A stretch of 64,000 nucleotides of DNA, from positions 1-64,000 of the forward strand of contig ONAD01000006.1 in assembly GCA_900315735.1 (NCBI GenBank), written 5' to 3'. The translations under genes were made by a program, and so were the position numbers. Below, one piece after another: positions 26,727 through 35,667 of the stretch; within the stretch, counting starts at the first letter, position 1, and the number at the start of each line of letters is the position of its first letter. Under the pieces are notes generated by a model. The model was not told the origin of the DNA, did not search any database, and saw only the letters and a program-made list of their open reading frames with translations. Source of the DNA: an uncultured Lachnospiraceae bacterium (GTDB lineage Bacteria; Bacillota; Clostridia; Lachnospirales; Lachnospiraceae).

Positions 26727-26755
26727 TTGACTAATAAAGAAAATTCTACTATAAT
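26727..26755 (+). promoter_or_regulatory. Predicted promoter of yloC-remA-gmk-rpoZ
   Basis: TTGACT (26727-26732), 17-base spacer, TATAAT (26750-26755), 28 bases before the yloC start. The two divergent -35 boxes are only about 20 bases apart. Confidence 0.75.
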
Positions 26756-26783
26756 ACATATATCTATGCATTAGGAGGCAGAT

Positions 26784-27662
26784 ATGATTAAAAGTATGAC
26801 CGGCTTCGGCAGGTGTGAGATAGAGGAAGACAACCGTAAGATAACGGTAGAGATTAAATCAGTAAATCACCGCTATCTGGATGTAAATGTTAAGCTTCCT
26901 AAAAAATTAAGCTTCTTTGAAAGTGCCGTGCGTAACTTAATCAAAGAATACATACAGCGTGGAAAGGTAGATATTTTCATTACCTGTGAAGATTTTAACG
27001 AAGCAAATTTTTCGCTGAAATACAATGAAGAGCTTGCCGGCGAATATTTAAAATATTTACAGCAGATGGCAGAACATTTCCAGCTGGAAAATGATATCCG
27101 TGTCAGCACATTGTCGCGTTATCCGGATGTCTTTGTAATGGAAGAACAGGATAATGATGAAGAAGAGCTCTGGGCACTTCTTGAGAAGACATTACGCAAA
27201 GCATGCGAAGCATTTGTTGAAACCAGAGAAAAAGAAGGCGGGAATTTAAAATCAGACCTTCTGAATAAATTAGATGAAATGATTGGCTATGTGGACTTTA
27301 TCGAAGAACGTTCTCCAATCGTTATGAAAGAATACCGTGAACGTTTAGAAGCTAAGGTAAAAGAAATCTTAGAAGATAAGCAGATGGATGATGCAAGAAT
27401 TGCAACGGAAGTTACAATATTTGCGGATAAGATTTGTGTGGATGAAGAAACTGTCCGCTTAAAGAGCCATATCGAAGCGATGAAAGCTGCTTTAACAGGC
27501 GGCGGAACCGTTGGAAGAAAGCTTGACTTTATTGCGCAGGAGATGAACCGGGAAGCAAATACGATTCTTTCCAAGGCAAGTGATCTTGCAATTTCAGATA
27601 CCGGTATTAATCTGAAAACGGATATTGAAAAAGTCCGCGAACAGATTCAGAATATTGAATAA
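26784..27662 (+). CDS. yloC: YicC/YloC-family endoribonuclease
   Basis: A 292-residue protein of the YicC/YloC family, whose members are endoribonucleases. The hallmark N-terminal MIKSMTGFGR and the C-terminal DUF1732 part (GGGTVGRKLDFIAQEMNREANTI) are intact. It opens the yloC-remA-gmk-rpoZ run, the order known from Bacillus. AGGAGGC precedes the start. Confidence 0.93.
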   Translation: MIKSMTGFGRCEIEEDNRKITVEIKSVNHRYLDVNVKLPKKLSFFESAVRNLIKEYIQRGKVDIFITCEDFNEANFSLKYNEELAGEYLKYLQQMAEHFQLENDIRVSTLSRYPDVFVMEEQDNDEEELWALLEKTLRKACEAFVETREKEGGNLKSDLLNKLDEMIGYVDFIEERSPIVMKEYRERLEAKVKEILEDKQMDDARIATEVTIFADKICVDEETVRLKSHIEAMKAALTGGGTVGRKLDFIAQEMNREANTILSKASDLAISDTGINLKTDIEKVREQIQNIE

Positions 27663-27704
27663 ATGATTTCCGTAAACCCTGCAGTAAGAATGGAATGGTG
27701 AAAA

Positions 27705-27962
27705 ATGGCAGCACTTATGAATATTGGATTTGGAAATGTAGTAAATACAGACAAGATTGTTGCTGTGATTCAGCCGGATTCTGCACCTGCCAAGCGTATG
27801 ATTCAGAAAGCCAAAGAAGAAGAATGTGTGGTGGATGCGACCCAGGGAAGACGTACCCGTGCAGTGATTATTACCAATGCCGGATATATTGTTCTTTCTG
27901 CATTGCAGCCGGATACACTGACCGGCAGATTTAACGAGATTAGCGGAAATAAAACTGAGTGA
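27705..27962 (+). CDS. remA: RemA-family regulatory protein (DUF370)
   Basis: An 85-residue DUF370 protein. In Bacillus, RemA is a DNA-binding activator of biofilm matrix and osmoprotection genes. The core NIGFGNVVN...VVDATQGRRTRAVIITNAGYIVLSALQPDTL is complete. The ribosome site is weak (GGTGA close to the start). It lies between yloC and gmk, as in Bacillus. The target genes in this organism are unknown. Confidence 0.9.
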   Translation: MAALMNIGFGNVVNTDKIVAVIQPDSAPAKRMIQKAKEEECVVDATQGRRTRAVIITNAGYIVLSALQPDTLTGRFNEISGNKTE

Positions 27963-27972
27963 GGAATAGCAA

Positions 27973-28608
27973 ATGAAAAGAAAAGGTATATTAACCGTAG
28001 TATCCGGTTTCTCCGGTGCCGGAAAAGGCACAGTGATGAAGGCTCTGATGGCAGAGTACAAGGATACTTATGCATTATCTGTTTCAGCTACCACGAGAAA
28101 TCCGAGACCCGGAGAAGTGGATGGTGTTGATTATTTCTTCCGTACCAAAGAAGAATTTGAACAGATGATAGCAGACAATGCGTTAATTGAGCATGCCTGT
28201 TATGTAGGAAATTATTATGGTACACCAAAAGCCTATGTAGATGAACAGTTAGAGGCTGAAAAAGATGTAATTCTTGAGATTGAGATTCAGGGAGCACTTG
28301 ACGTAAAGAAACGTTTTCCGGACACCATCTTAATCTTTGTAACACCACCGGATGCGGATGAATTAAAAAAACGCCTGGTGAACCGTGGAACTGAAGATAT
28401 GGCAACCATCAATGCAAGATTAAGCAGAGCATCCCAGGAAGCCGAGTTTATGAATCAGTATGATTACATTGTGGTGAACGATACCGTCCCGGCATGCGTG
28501 GAGAATATCCACAGCATCATTGAGAACGAACATGATTGTGCATCACGTAATATAAATTTCATCAATAAAATCAGAGAAGAGCTGAAGTGCTTTTCGAAAG
28601 GAGAATAA
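27973..28608 (+). CDS. gmk: Guanylate kinase
   Basis: A 211-residue kinase phosphorylating GMP to GDP. The P-loop reads SGFSGAGKGT, the GMP-binding part SATTRNPRPGEVDGVDYFF is complete, and the length is normal. It begins 10 bases after remA and ends 3 bases before rpoZ, the same pairing with the omega subunit seen across many bacteria. Confidence 0.96.
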   Translation: MKRKGILTVVSGFSGAGKGTVMKALMAEYKDTYALSVSATTRNPRPGEVDGVDYFFRTKEEFEQMIADNALIEHACYVGNYYGTPKAYVDEQLEAEKDVILEIEIQGALDVKKRFPDTILIFVTPPDADELKKRLVNRGTEDMATINARLSRASQEAEFMNQYDYIVVNDTVPACVENIHSIIENEHDCASRNINFINKIREELKCFSKGE

Positions 28609-28611
28609 ATT

Positions 28612-28866
28612 ATGATACATCCATCTTATGTTGAGTTAATGAAGGTCGTAAATAACGACGTTGAAATCGGAGAGGAACCGGTAGTAAACAGCAGATATTC
28701 TATTGTAATTGCTACTGCAAAGAGAGCAAGACAGATTATCGGTGGAGATGAACCATTGGTTGAAAATGCCAAAGGAAAGAAACCACTTTCTATCGCAGTA
28801 GAAGAGCTTTATACCGGAAAGGTAAAAATCATGGGAGAAGATGCTGTTTCAGAAGATAACGAGTAG
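28612..28866 (+). CDS. rpoZ: DNA-directed RNA polymerase omega subunit
   Basis: An 84-residue omega subunit. Omega helps assemble RNA polymerase around the beta' subunit. The signature region NSRYSIVIATAKRARQI is present, and the gene follows gmk by three bases with AAAGGAG at good spacing. The acidic C-terminal tail (GEDAVSEDNE) is short. Confidence 0.92.
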   Translation: MIHPSYVELMKVVNNDVEIGEEPVVNSRYSIVIATAKRARQIIGGDEPLVENAKGKKPLSIAVEELYTGKVKIMGEDAVSEDNE

Positions 28867-28873
28867 CATAGCG

Positions 28874-28902
28874 GGGTTGCCAACATGGTTTGGTAACCCT
28901 TT
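28874..28902 (+). terminator. Terminator-like hairpin after rpoZ
   Basis: GGGTTGCCAA (28874-28883) pairs with TTGGTAACCC (28890-28899), one G-U pair, followed only by TTTC. A leaky terminator or processing hairpin before rimO is likely. Confidence 0.5.
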
Positions 28903-28955
28903 CATCATGTAAGAGAAAAATATACACAGGACTCTTTCCTGTTACGGAGGAATGA

Positions 28956-30278
28956 ATGAATATTTTCTTTGTATCACTGGGTTGTGATAAGAACCTGGTA
29001 GATTCAGAATATATGCTTGGTATGATCCGTGATGCCGGATATACCATTATTGATGATGAAACGCAGGCAGATGTGATAGTAATTAATACCTGTTGTTTTA
29101 TCAATGATGCCAAAGAAGAGAGTATTAACACAATACTTGAAATGGCAGAATATAAGAAAACCGGACATGCAAAGGCATTGATTGTAACCGGGTGCCTTGC
29201 CCAGCGTTACCGGAGTGAGATTGAGGAAGAAATACCGGAAGTAGATGCAATTCTTGGAACCAATTCCTATGATAATATTGTTTCTGCTGTGAAAGAAGTT
29301 ATGGCAGGAAAACATTATACCAATTTAAATTCACTGGAAGGACTTCCGACCTTGCATACCAAACGATGTGTTACCACCGGTGGACATTATGCCCATTTAA
29401 AAATTGCAGAAGGCTGTAACAAACGCTGTACTTACTGCATCATTCCATATATCAGAGGTAACTACCGCAGTATTCCGATCGAAGAACTGGTAGCAACAGC
29501 CAGAGAACTGGTAGAGGGCGGTGTAAAGGAACTGATTCTGGTAGCCCAGGAGACCACCCTTTACGGAATTGACCTCTATGGAAAAAAATCCCTGCACCGG
29601 CTTTTGGATGAATTAAACAAGATTCCGGGATTGTACTGGATTCGTATTCTTTATTGTTATCCGGAAGAGATTGATGATGAACTGATTGAAGCAATCAAAC
29701 GAAATGATAAAGTCTGCCATTATCTGGATATTCCGATTCAGCATGCAAATTCAGATGTATTAAAGAGAATGGGAAGAAAGACCAATAAGGATGACCTGGT
29801 TCGCATTATTCATCATCTGCGGGAAGAAATTCCGGATATTACGCTTCGGACCACTTTAATCTGTGGCTTCCCGGGAGAGACAGAAGAGCAGCATAAAGAG
29901 CTGTTGGAATTTGTACAGGAAATGAAATTTGACCGTCTGGGCGCATTTACCTATTCTCCGGAAGAAGGAACGAAAGCAGCTGAGATGGAAAATCAGATTC
30001 CGGAAGAGACGAAAAAACTGTGGCAACAGGAAGTCATGGAGCTTCAGGAAGAAATTATTTTTGAGAAAAATGAAGATATGGTTGACCGTGAACTTTATGC
30101 TTTTATCGAAGGAAAAGTTGCAGATGAGAATGCTTATGTAGGAAGAACCTACCGTGATGCGCCATCTATTGACGGATATATTTTTGTAAATACAGAGGAA
30201 ACCTTAATGACCGGAGACTTTGCCAAAGTAAAAGTAACCGGAGCTTATGAATATGATTTGATAGGAGAATTAGCATGA
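28956..30278 (+). CDS. rimO: Ribosomal protein S12 methylthiotransferase
   Basis: A 440-residue radical SAM methylthiotransferase that modifies the conserved Asp of ribosomal protein S12. It has the N-terminal MTTase domain (FVSLGCDKNLVDSE, NTCCFINDAKEES), the radical SAM Cys motif CNKRCTYCIIP and a C-terminal TRAM domain. The IPxxHxNxxVLKRMGR-type segment (IPIQHANSDVLKRMGRK) is typical. The S12 target follows from closeness to RimO rather than MiaB by the SLGCDKN start. Its last four bases overlap pgsA. Confidence 0.93.
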   Translation: MNIFFVSLGCDKNLVDSEYMLGMIRDAGYTIIDDETQADVIVINTCCFINDAKEESINTILEMAEYKKTGHAKALIVTGCLAQRYRSEIEEEIPEVDAILGTNSYDNIVSAVKEVMAGKHYTNLNSLEGLPTLHTKRCVTTGGHYAHLKIAEGCNKRCTYCIIPYIRGNYRSIPIEELVATARELVEGGVKELILVAQETTLYGIDLYGKKSLHRLLDELNKIPGLYWIRILYCYPEEIDDELIEAIKRNDKVCHYLDIPIQHANSDVLKRMGRKTNKDDLVRIIHHLREEIPDITLRTTLICGFPGETEEQHKELLEFVQEMKFDRLGAFTYSPEEGTKAAEMENQIPEETKKLWQQEVMELQEEIIFEKNEDMVDRELYAFIEGKVADENAYVGRTYRDAPSIDGYIFVNTEETLMTGDFAKVKVTGAYEYDLIGELA

Positions 30279-30817
30279 ATTTACCAAACAAATTAACAAT
30301 TTTCAGAGTGATTTTGATTCCGTTTTTTGTAGTGTTTATGTTGGCACCGATTTGTCCGGGCTATGCAAATTATATTGCTGTAGCAATCTTTATTGTAGCA
30401 AGTCTTACAGACCTTTTGGATGGAAAGATTGCAAGAAAGTATAATCTTGTGACAGATTTCGGCAAATTTATGGACCCGCTTGCGGATAAACTGCTGGTAT
30501 GTGCCGCAATGATCTGCCTGATTGAAACCGGACAGCTTGCAGCCTGGATTGTAATCGTAATTATCAGCCGTGAGTTTATCATCAGTGGTTTTCGTCTGGT
30601 AGCAGCTGATAACGGCGTTGTAATTGCAGCCAGCTACTGGGGCAAATTTAAGACCACATTCCAGATGCTTATGGTCATTGTATTGATTCTTAATTTTGAT
30701 AACTGTTACTTCCAGTTATTAGGAACCGTACTTACTTATATTGCACTGGTATTAACGGTTGTATCTCTAATTGATTATCTCTGGAAAAACAGAGCTGTTT
30801 TAAAAGAACAGAAATAA
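30275..30817 (+). CDS. pgsA: CDP-diacylglycerol-glycerol-3-phosphate 3-phosphatidyltransferase
   Basis: A 180-residue integral membrane enzyme making phosphatidylglycerol-phosphate. The CDP-alcohol phosphotransferase signature D-G-x-x-A-R-x8-G-x3-D-x3-D is complete (LLDGKIARKYNLVTDFGKF then MDPLADK). Several hydrophobic helices are present. The start overlaps the rimO stop (ATGA-type junction). Confidence 0.95.
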   Translation: MNLPNKLTIFRVILIPFFVVFMLAPICPGYANYIAVAIFIVASLTDLLDGKIARKYNLVTDFGKFMDPLADKLLVCAAMICLIETGQLAAWIVIVIISREFIISGFRLVAADNGVVIAASYWGKFKTTFQMLMVIVLILNFDNCYFQLLGTVLTYIALVLTVVSLIDYLWKNRAVLKEQK

Positions 30818-30828
30818 AGAGGATTCCC

Positions 30829-31323
30829 ATGGAAAAAAGACAGGAAAATCTGGAAGATAAAATTGTAAAACGGCTGGCGGAGAATCATTTATCCATTGCT
30901 ACCGCAGAATCCTGTACCGGAGGACTTGTAGCCGCAACTTTGATTAATGTGCCGGGTGCTTCGGACGTGCTGGAAGAATCTTATATCACTTACTCGGATG
31001 CGGTAAAGCATAAAGTACTAGGTGTATCGGAAGAGACCTTGCAGAAACACACTGCAGTAAGTAAAGAAGTAGCAGAAGAAATGGTTCGTGGCGTAACAAA
31101 AGTTGCAGGTACGAATGTCGGAATCTCAGTAACCGGTATTGCAGGTCCCGGCGGTGGAAGTGAAAAGTTCCCGGTAGGACTGGTATACATTGGTTATAAA
31201 ATAAATGATTTTGTGAAAGTTATACGTTATGTATTTCCCGGAGACCGTAGTGAAGTGCGTATGCATGCGGTGGAGACGGCATTGCAGGAACTGGATGATT
31301 TACTGATAAAAGAGGGATTTTAA
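30829..31323 (+). CDS. pncC: Nicotinamide-nucleotide amidohydrolase (CinA C-terminal family)
   Basis: A 164-residue protein made only of the CinA C-terminal domain, which deamidates NMN to nicotinate mononucleotide. Family motifs TAESCTGGLVAATLINVPGASD, SYITYSDAVKHKVLGV and VTGIAGPGGGSEKFPVG span the active site. The N-terminal competence-damage domain of long CinA is absent, which is normal for this short form. It overlaps rsmD by one base. Confidence 0.92.
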   Translation: MEKRQENLEDKIVKRLAENHLSIATAESCTGGLVAATLINVPGASDVLEESYITYSDAVKHKVLGVSEETLQKHTAVSKEVAEEMVRGVTKVAGTNVGISVTGIAGPGGGSEKFPVGLVYIGYKINDFVKVIRYVFPGDRSEVRMHAVETALQELDDLLIKEGF

Positions 31324-31877
31324 TGAGAATAATAGCCGGAAAAGGAAGAAGCCTTCCATTGAAAACAATTGAAGGGATAGACACAAGACCGACAACAGAC
31401 CGTATTAAGGAAACACTTTTTAATATGCTGCAATACGAGATTGCAGACTGCCGGTTCTTAGATTTGTTTGCAGGAAGCGGACAGATTGGATTGGAAGCTG
31501 TCAGCCGTGGAGCGAAAGAAGCTGTTTTTGTGGAAAGCGGGAAAAAAGCAGCAGCGTGTATACAGGATAATATTAACTTTACCAAATTTAATGACCAGTG
31601 CCGTTTACTGCAGATGGATGTCATGGCAGCTATCCGGAGCCTGGAAGGAAAAGGGGCATTCCAGATTATTTTTATGGATCCACCTTACAATCAGGAGCTG
31701 GAAAAGGATGTGTTGATGCTGCTTTCAAAATCGACCTTGGTAGATGTGGATACGGTAATTATTGTAGAAGCGTCCTTACAGACCGGTTTTGATTATCTTG
31801 ATGAGCTTGGTTTTACACTTGATAAATGCAAAAAATATAAGACAAATTTACATGCCTTTATATCCAGAAAGGAATAA
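31323..31877 (+). CDS. rsmD: 16S rRNA (guanine(966)-N(2))-methyltransferase
   Basis: A 184-residue SAM-dependent methyltransferase of the RsmD family. It begins MRIIAGKGRS, carries RPTTDRIKETLFN, the SAM-binding FLDLFAGSGQIGLEA and the catalytic DPPY. The rsmD-coaD order is the same as ylbH-ylbI in Bacillus. Confidence 0.95.
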   Translation: MRIIAGKGRSLPLKTIEGIDTRPTTDRIKETLFNMLQYEIADCRFLDLFAGSGQIGLEAVSRGAKEAVFVESGKKAAACIQDNINFTKFNDQCRLLQMDVMAAIRSLEGKGAFQIIFMDPPYNQELEKDVLMLLSKSTLVDVDTVIIVEASLQTGFDYLDELGFTLDKCKKYKTNLHAFISRKE

Positions 31878-31880
31878 CCT

Positions 31881-32369
31881 ATGATGAAAAAAGCAATCTA
31901 TCCGGGCAGCTTTGACCCGGTCACAAATGGTCATGTTGACATGATTGAACGTGCTTCGAAAATAGTGGACGAGCTGGTTGTGGGAGTTTTAAATAACAGT
32001 GCAAAAAACTCATTGTTTTCTTTAGATGAACGTGTTAGTATGTTAAAAGAGATAACAAAAGATATGCCGAATGTAACAGTTGCTTCTTTTGATGGCCTTT
32101 TAGTTGACTTTATGGAAAAAATTGATGCAACCATTATCGTCAGAGGATTGCGTGCAGTAACGGACTTTGAATATGAACTTCAGATTGCACAGTCGAACCA
32201 TCGTGTAAATCCAAAGATAGATACGGTATTTCTTACAACGAATGTAAAGTATTCCTATCTCAGCTCTACAATTGTAAAGGAATATGCTTCTTATGGTGGC
32301 GATATTTCACATTTTGTCCCACCACAGTTTATAGAGCGGATTTATGATAAATATAATATCAAAAAATAA
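31881..32369 (+). CDS. coaD: Pantetheine-phosphate adenylyltransferase
   Basis: A 162-residue enzyme of coenzyme A synthesis, joining AMP from ATP to phosphopantetheine. It has the nucleotidyltransferase motif [14 protein letters not shown] and the late [13 protein letters not shown] (ISSTxVRE type). Three bases separate it from rsmD. Either of two adjacent ATG codons could be the start. Confidence 0.96.
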   Translation: MMKKAIYPGSFDPVTNGHVDMIERASKIVDELVVGVLNNSAKNSLFSLDERVSMLKEITKDMPNVTVASFDGLLVDFMEKIDATIIVRGLRAVTDFEYELQIAQSNHRVNPKIDTVFLTTNVKYSYLSSTIVKEYASYGGDISHFVPPQFIERIYDKYNIKK

Positions 32370-32381
32370 GGAGTGTGGACG

Positions 32382-33023
32382 ATGAGTAGCAGAATGGAAC
32401 AAATCATAGAAGAAATCGAAGAATATATTGATAATTGCAAATATCAGCCATTATCCAGTACGAAAATTGTTGTTAATAAGGATGAGTTAGAAGAACTTCT
32501 GACGGAATTAAAAATGAAAACGCCGGAAGAAATCAAGCGTTATCAGAAGATTATCAGCAACAAAGAAGCTATTCTGGCAGATGCCCAGGCAAAAGCAGAT
32601 GCCATTATTGCTCAGGCACAGGTACAGACCAGCGAGCTTGTCAGTGAACACCAGATTATGCAACAGGCTTATGCCCAGGCAAATGAGGTTGTTATGATTG
32701 CTACCAAACAGGCTCAGGAGATTCTCGACAAAGCAACCAATGATGCCAATAATATTCGTATGGGTGCAATTCAGTATACGGACAGCAGTCTTAAGAATAT
32801 TGAAGAGATTTTAAGTCATGCCATTGAAGGTTCACAGGCAAGATATGATAATCTGATTCATACCCTTCAGGGTTGTTTGGATGTTGTAACGGCAAACCGG
32901 AATGAACTGCTTCCAGAGGAAGAAGAAGCTTCCATGGAACAGGAAAAACAGGAAACCAAACCTGCAGCAGAAGCGCCGGCAGCACAGGCAGCTCCTGCAA
33001 CACCAGAGACTCCGGAAGAATAA
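32382..33023 (+). CDS. Coiled-coil protein, unknown (DivIVA/ATPase-subunit-like helix)
   Basis: A 213-residue soluble protein. Residues about 45-165 are one long helical, Ala/Gln/Glu-rich coiled-coil region; the last 35 or so residues are a low-complexity Glu/Pro/Ala tail. Similar proteins in this family of bacteria are loosely annotated as V-type ATPase subunit H-like or DivIVA-like because of the coiled coil; neither is supported here. The ATG at 32382 is preferred over a GTG three codons earlier because AAGGAG is eight bases before it. It sits between coaD and the convergent ylbJ-like gene. Confidence 0.7.
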   Translation: MSSRMEQIIEEIEEYIDNCKYQPLSSTKIVVNKDELEELLTELKMKTPEEIKRYQKIISNKEAILADAQAKADAIIAQAQVQTSELVSEHQIMQQAYAQANEVVMIATKQAQEILDKATNDANNIRMGAIQYTDSSLKNIEEILSHAIEGSQARYDNLIHTLQGCLDVVTANRNELLPEEEEASMEQEKQETKPAAEAPAAQAAPATPETPEE

Positions 33024-33029
33024 TTATTT

Positions 33030-33941
33030 TCATGCTGGATATATGCAATAGCTGAGTAAAAATGCAAGGAACGCTAAAAGTATCCGAATCAGAAGATAGA
33101 AGCCAATGGACAGCTTTTGCTTTATTACCATCGAGTAGGTCTGGGCGAAGCCACAGAAACCGCCAAATGCAGTAAGACTCAGAATCAGGGCATAAGTAAG
33201 CTGACCGGAAAAATGTTCTATGGACAGCATATGGATTCCGTTGGTGACTTCTAAAGGAATGCTAAGAAGCAGTCTTGGAATTTTATGCGGCACATAAAAG
33301 GTAATCTGTTTTAACAGAATGGAAAAAAGCATAATATATCCACCGAGTTTACAAAGAATTTCAAAACCGTTCATGATACCGGCATCTATGATTGAAAAGT
33401 TTAATTTTAATCGAGGTGCCGTTTCTTTTTGCCTGAGACTATCACGCCGAAAAGCATAAAGAATGCGGCAGAGTATCAACGGCGGCAGATAGAGAATTGC
33501 AAGTGTCGGCAGCAAAAGACTGTCCTGCTGCAGTGTATCATGAACAATATAGCTTGCAATAAACATAGGGCTGATATTATTACAAATTACAAAGAGAATC
33601 GTTGCTTCTTCTTTGGAAAGCTGATTTTCATCCAACATCTGGGCGCAGATACGGCTTCCCATGGGAAAACCGAAAAGGAAGCCCGCAAGCAGCGGAAAGC
33701 AGGCATTTCTGCTGCAGGGAATCAGCTTATGAATCAATGGATAGAGAATCCCTGAAATATGATAAAAAGCCCCGGAAGTAATCAGAATATCGGATAGTAT
33801 GGCAAAAGGAAGTAATGCCGGCAGGATATTCTGATACCAGAGCATAAGCCCGTTTGCTGCGGCAGATACCGTAAGCATGGGATGCACAAATAATAAAAGT
33901 AAACTCAAAAAAAGAATCAGAAGAGAAATAGTTTTTTTCAT
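33030..33941 (-). CDS. YlbJ-like integral membrane protein (sporulation/nucleoside-recognition family)
   Basis: A 303-residue membrane protein with about eight hydrophobic segments and the Gate/nucleoside-recognition look (LLAGFLFGFPMGSRICAQM, VICNNISPMFIASYI, LSLTAFGGFCGFAQT). YlbJ is a sporulation membrane protein in Bacillus, where its gene follows ylbH-ylbI (rsmD-coaD), the same neighbourhood as here, though on the opposite strand. I see no clear ribosome binding site before the ATG. Its substrate is not known. Confidence 0.75.
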   Translation of the reverse strand: MKKTISLLILFLSLLLLFVHPMLTVSAAANGLMLWYQNILPALLPFAILSDILITSGAFYHISGILYPLIHKLIPCSRNACFPLLAGFLFGFPMGSRICAQMLDENQLSKEEATILFVICNNISPMFIASYIVHDTLQQDSLLLPTLAILYLPPLILCRILYAFRRDSLRQKETAPRLKLNFSIIDAGIMNGFEILCKLGGYIMLFSILLKQITFYVPHKIPRLLLSIPLEVTNGIHMLSIEHFSGQLTYALILSLTAFGGFCGFAQTYSMVIKQKLSIGFYLLIRILLAFLAFLLSYCIYPA

Positions 33942-33970
33942 AGTTCAATATATTGTATAAAATAACAATT

Positions 33971-34837
33971 ATGCGAACTATTATGAAGAAGAAAATTTGT
34001 ATGATTATTCTTTTTTTCCTGCTGGCAGTCACAGATTGCAGTCTGCTGCATCAGATTCAGAAACGAGCAGCCTTTTATATTGCTTTCGACCGGCAGGAAG
34101 TATTTCAGAAGCTTCGGAATCAGGAAGTGTCTCTGGAAATCGTGTTACAGTTTCAGGAATATGAGTCCAAGGAATGTGAGTCTTGGGACGATATGACATT
34201 TGCTCAATATCTTCTGGCATATTATGCTTCAGATATGACTGGAAAAAGCGAACTTAAAGATGTATACAAAAGATTAATGCATTTTCATAAAGAAGAAATT
34301 GAACAGCAGGAAGCCTATTTAAACAGCATCTGGTCTGACATTATCTATTTTCCGATTCCGGATACCATCTGGGATGAGGATAAAAAAGTGACCTTTGGTG
34401 ATACCTGGATGCAGAGCCGGGCATACGGCGGTGACAGAGGGCATGAAGGCTGTGATATTATGGCAGATATTAATGAACGGGGAAATTACCCAATAATCAG
34501 TGTCAGTGATGGCATTGTAGAGCAGATGGGCTGGCTGGAGCTGGGCGGCTACCGCATCGGAATCCGAAGTCCCCATGGAGCATATTTTTACTATGCACAT
34601 CTGTCGGATTATGCGGAAGGACTTTCCATCGGAGATGAAGTGCATGCCGGAGAACTGATTGCATTTATGGGAGACACCGGCTATTCTAAAGCGGAAGGCA
34701 CTACCGGAAATTTTGATGTGCATCTTCACTTCGGGATTTATTTAAATGATGAAAATAAGCAGGAATTCAGCGTGAATTCATACTCCATCCTGCAATATCT
34801 CTATCAGCAGAAGAAAATATTACATTATCAATATTAA
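33971..34837 (+). CDS. M23-family peptidase, membrane-anchored or secreted
   Basis: A 288-residue protein with a basic start and hydrophobic segment (about 8-22, signal or anchor), a helical stretch (about 30-120), and an M23 LytM-type metallopeptidase domain: RGHEGCDIMA carries the first zinc His and Asp (H-x3-D), and HLHFGIY the H-x-H motif. M23 enzymes cleave peptidoglycan cross-bridges, and the LytM partner in sporulation (SpoIIQ) has this architecture, but identity with SpoIIQ is not shown. The start is uncertain (33971 or 33983) since neither has a clear ribosome site. It is divergent from the ylbJ-like gene with only 29 bases between. Confidence 0.8.
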   Translation: MRTIMKKKICMIILFFLLAVTDCSLLHQIQKRAAFYIAFDRQEVFQKLRNQEVSLEIVLQFQEYESKECESWDDMTFAQYLLAYYASDMTGKSELKDVYKRLMHFHKEEIEQQEAYLNSIWSDIIYFPIPDTIWDEDKKVTFGDTWMQSRAYGGDRGHEGCDIMADINERGNYPIISVSDGIVEQMGWLELGGYRIGIRSPHGAYFYYAHLSDYAEGLSIGDEVHAGELIAFMGDTGYSKAEGTTGNFDVHLHFGIYLNDENKQEFSVNSYSILQYLYQQKKILHYQY

Positions 34838-34880
34838 GATTAAAACTAAAACTAAGACTAAGACTAAGATTGAGATTAAA
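34836..34880 (+). repeat. Degenerate hexamer tandem repeat
   Basis: About seven copies of a six-base unit of the form A/G-A-C/T-T-A-A (GATTAA, AACTAA, AACTAA, GACTAA, GACTAA, GATTGA, GATTAA) directly after the M23 peptidase stop codon. No hairpin or terminator accompanies it. Confidence 0.8.
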
Positions 34881-34946
34881 TTAATATAAATATAAATAAT
34901 TTGCATTTATATGATATGAATTTTAATATGAAAAGGAATATATCAG

Positions 34947-35663
34947 ATGAAAGACTTGCGATTAGATAAATTTTTAACAGAAATGGGCATGGGAAGCAGA
35001 AGCCAGGTGAAAAACTATATTTCCAAGGGACGTGTCACTGTAAATGGTGAAATCATCAAGCGTCCGGAATATAAGCTTTCACCGGAAAAAGACATTGTAA
35101 ACCTCGACAATGAAAGAGTAAACTATGCAGAATATGAATATTATATGCTAAATAAACCAGCCGGCTGTGTCAGTGCTACAGAGGACAGACGTTTTCCAAC
35201 GGTAGTTTCTTTGATTGAAGATGCTGCAAGAAAAGATTTGTTTCCGGTAGGCAGACTGGATAAAGATACAGAAGGACTGCTTCTTATTACCAATGACGGT
35301 GCGTTATCCCATGAACTTTTATCTCCGAAGAAACATGTGGCGAAAACTTATTATGCCAGAATTGATGGAAAAGTTACGGGGGATGATGTAAAAGCCTTTT
35401 GGGAAGGCTTAGATATTGGAGAGAAAAAGATAACAAAACCGGCTGAACTTGTGATTTTAAAAAGTGATGCAGAATCAGAAATAGAAGTTACCATTACCGA
35501 AGGAAAATATCATCAGATTAAACGGATGTTTGAAAAAACAGGAAAAAAGGTTATTTATTTAAAACGGCTTTCCATGGGAAGCTTAAAGCTGGACGAAACT
35601 CTGGCAATAGGAGCGTATCGTCCGTTGACAGAGTCAGAATTACAGGCATTAAAGGAAGGATAA
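34947..35663 (+). CDS. RsuA/RluB-family rRNA pseudouridine synthase
   Basis: A 238-residue enzyme with an N-terminal S4 RNA-binding domain (LDKFLTEMGMGSRSQVKNYI) and a pseudouridine synthase domain with GRLDKDTEGLLLITNDG, which includes the catalytic Asp. It belongs to the RsuA/RluB/E/F group; RsuA, acting on 16S U516, is the commonest assignment for this length, but the target cannot be fixed by eye. AAAAGGA precedes the start. Confidence 0.88.
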   Translation: MKDLRLDKFLTEMGMGSRSQVKNYISKGRVTVNGEIIKRPEYKLSPEKDIVNLDNERVNYAEYEYYMLNKPAGCVSATEDRRFPTVVSLIEDAARKDLFPVGRLDKDTEGLLLITNDGALSHELLSPKKHVAKTYYARIDGKVTGDDVKAFWEGLDIGEKKITKPAELVILKSDAESEIEVTITEGKYHQIKRMFEKTGKKVIYLKRLSMGSLKLDETLAIGAYRPLTESELQALKEG

Positions 35664-35667
35664 GAGA

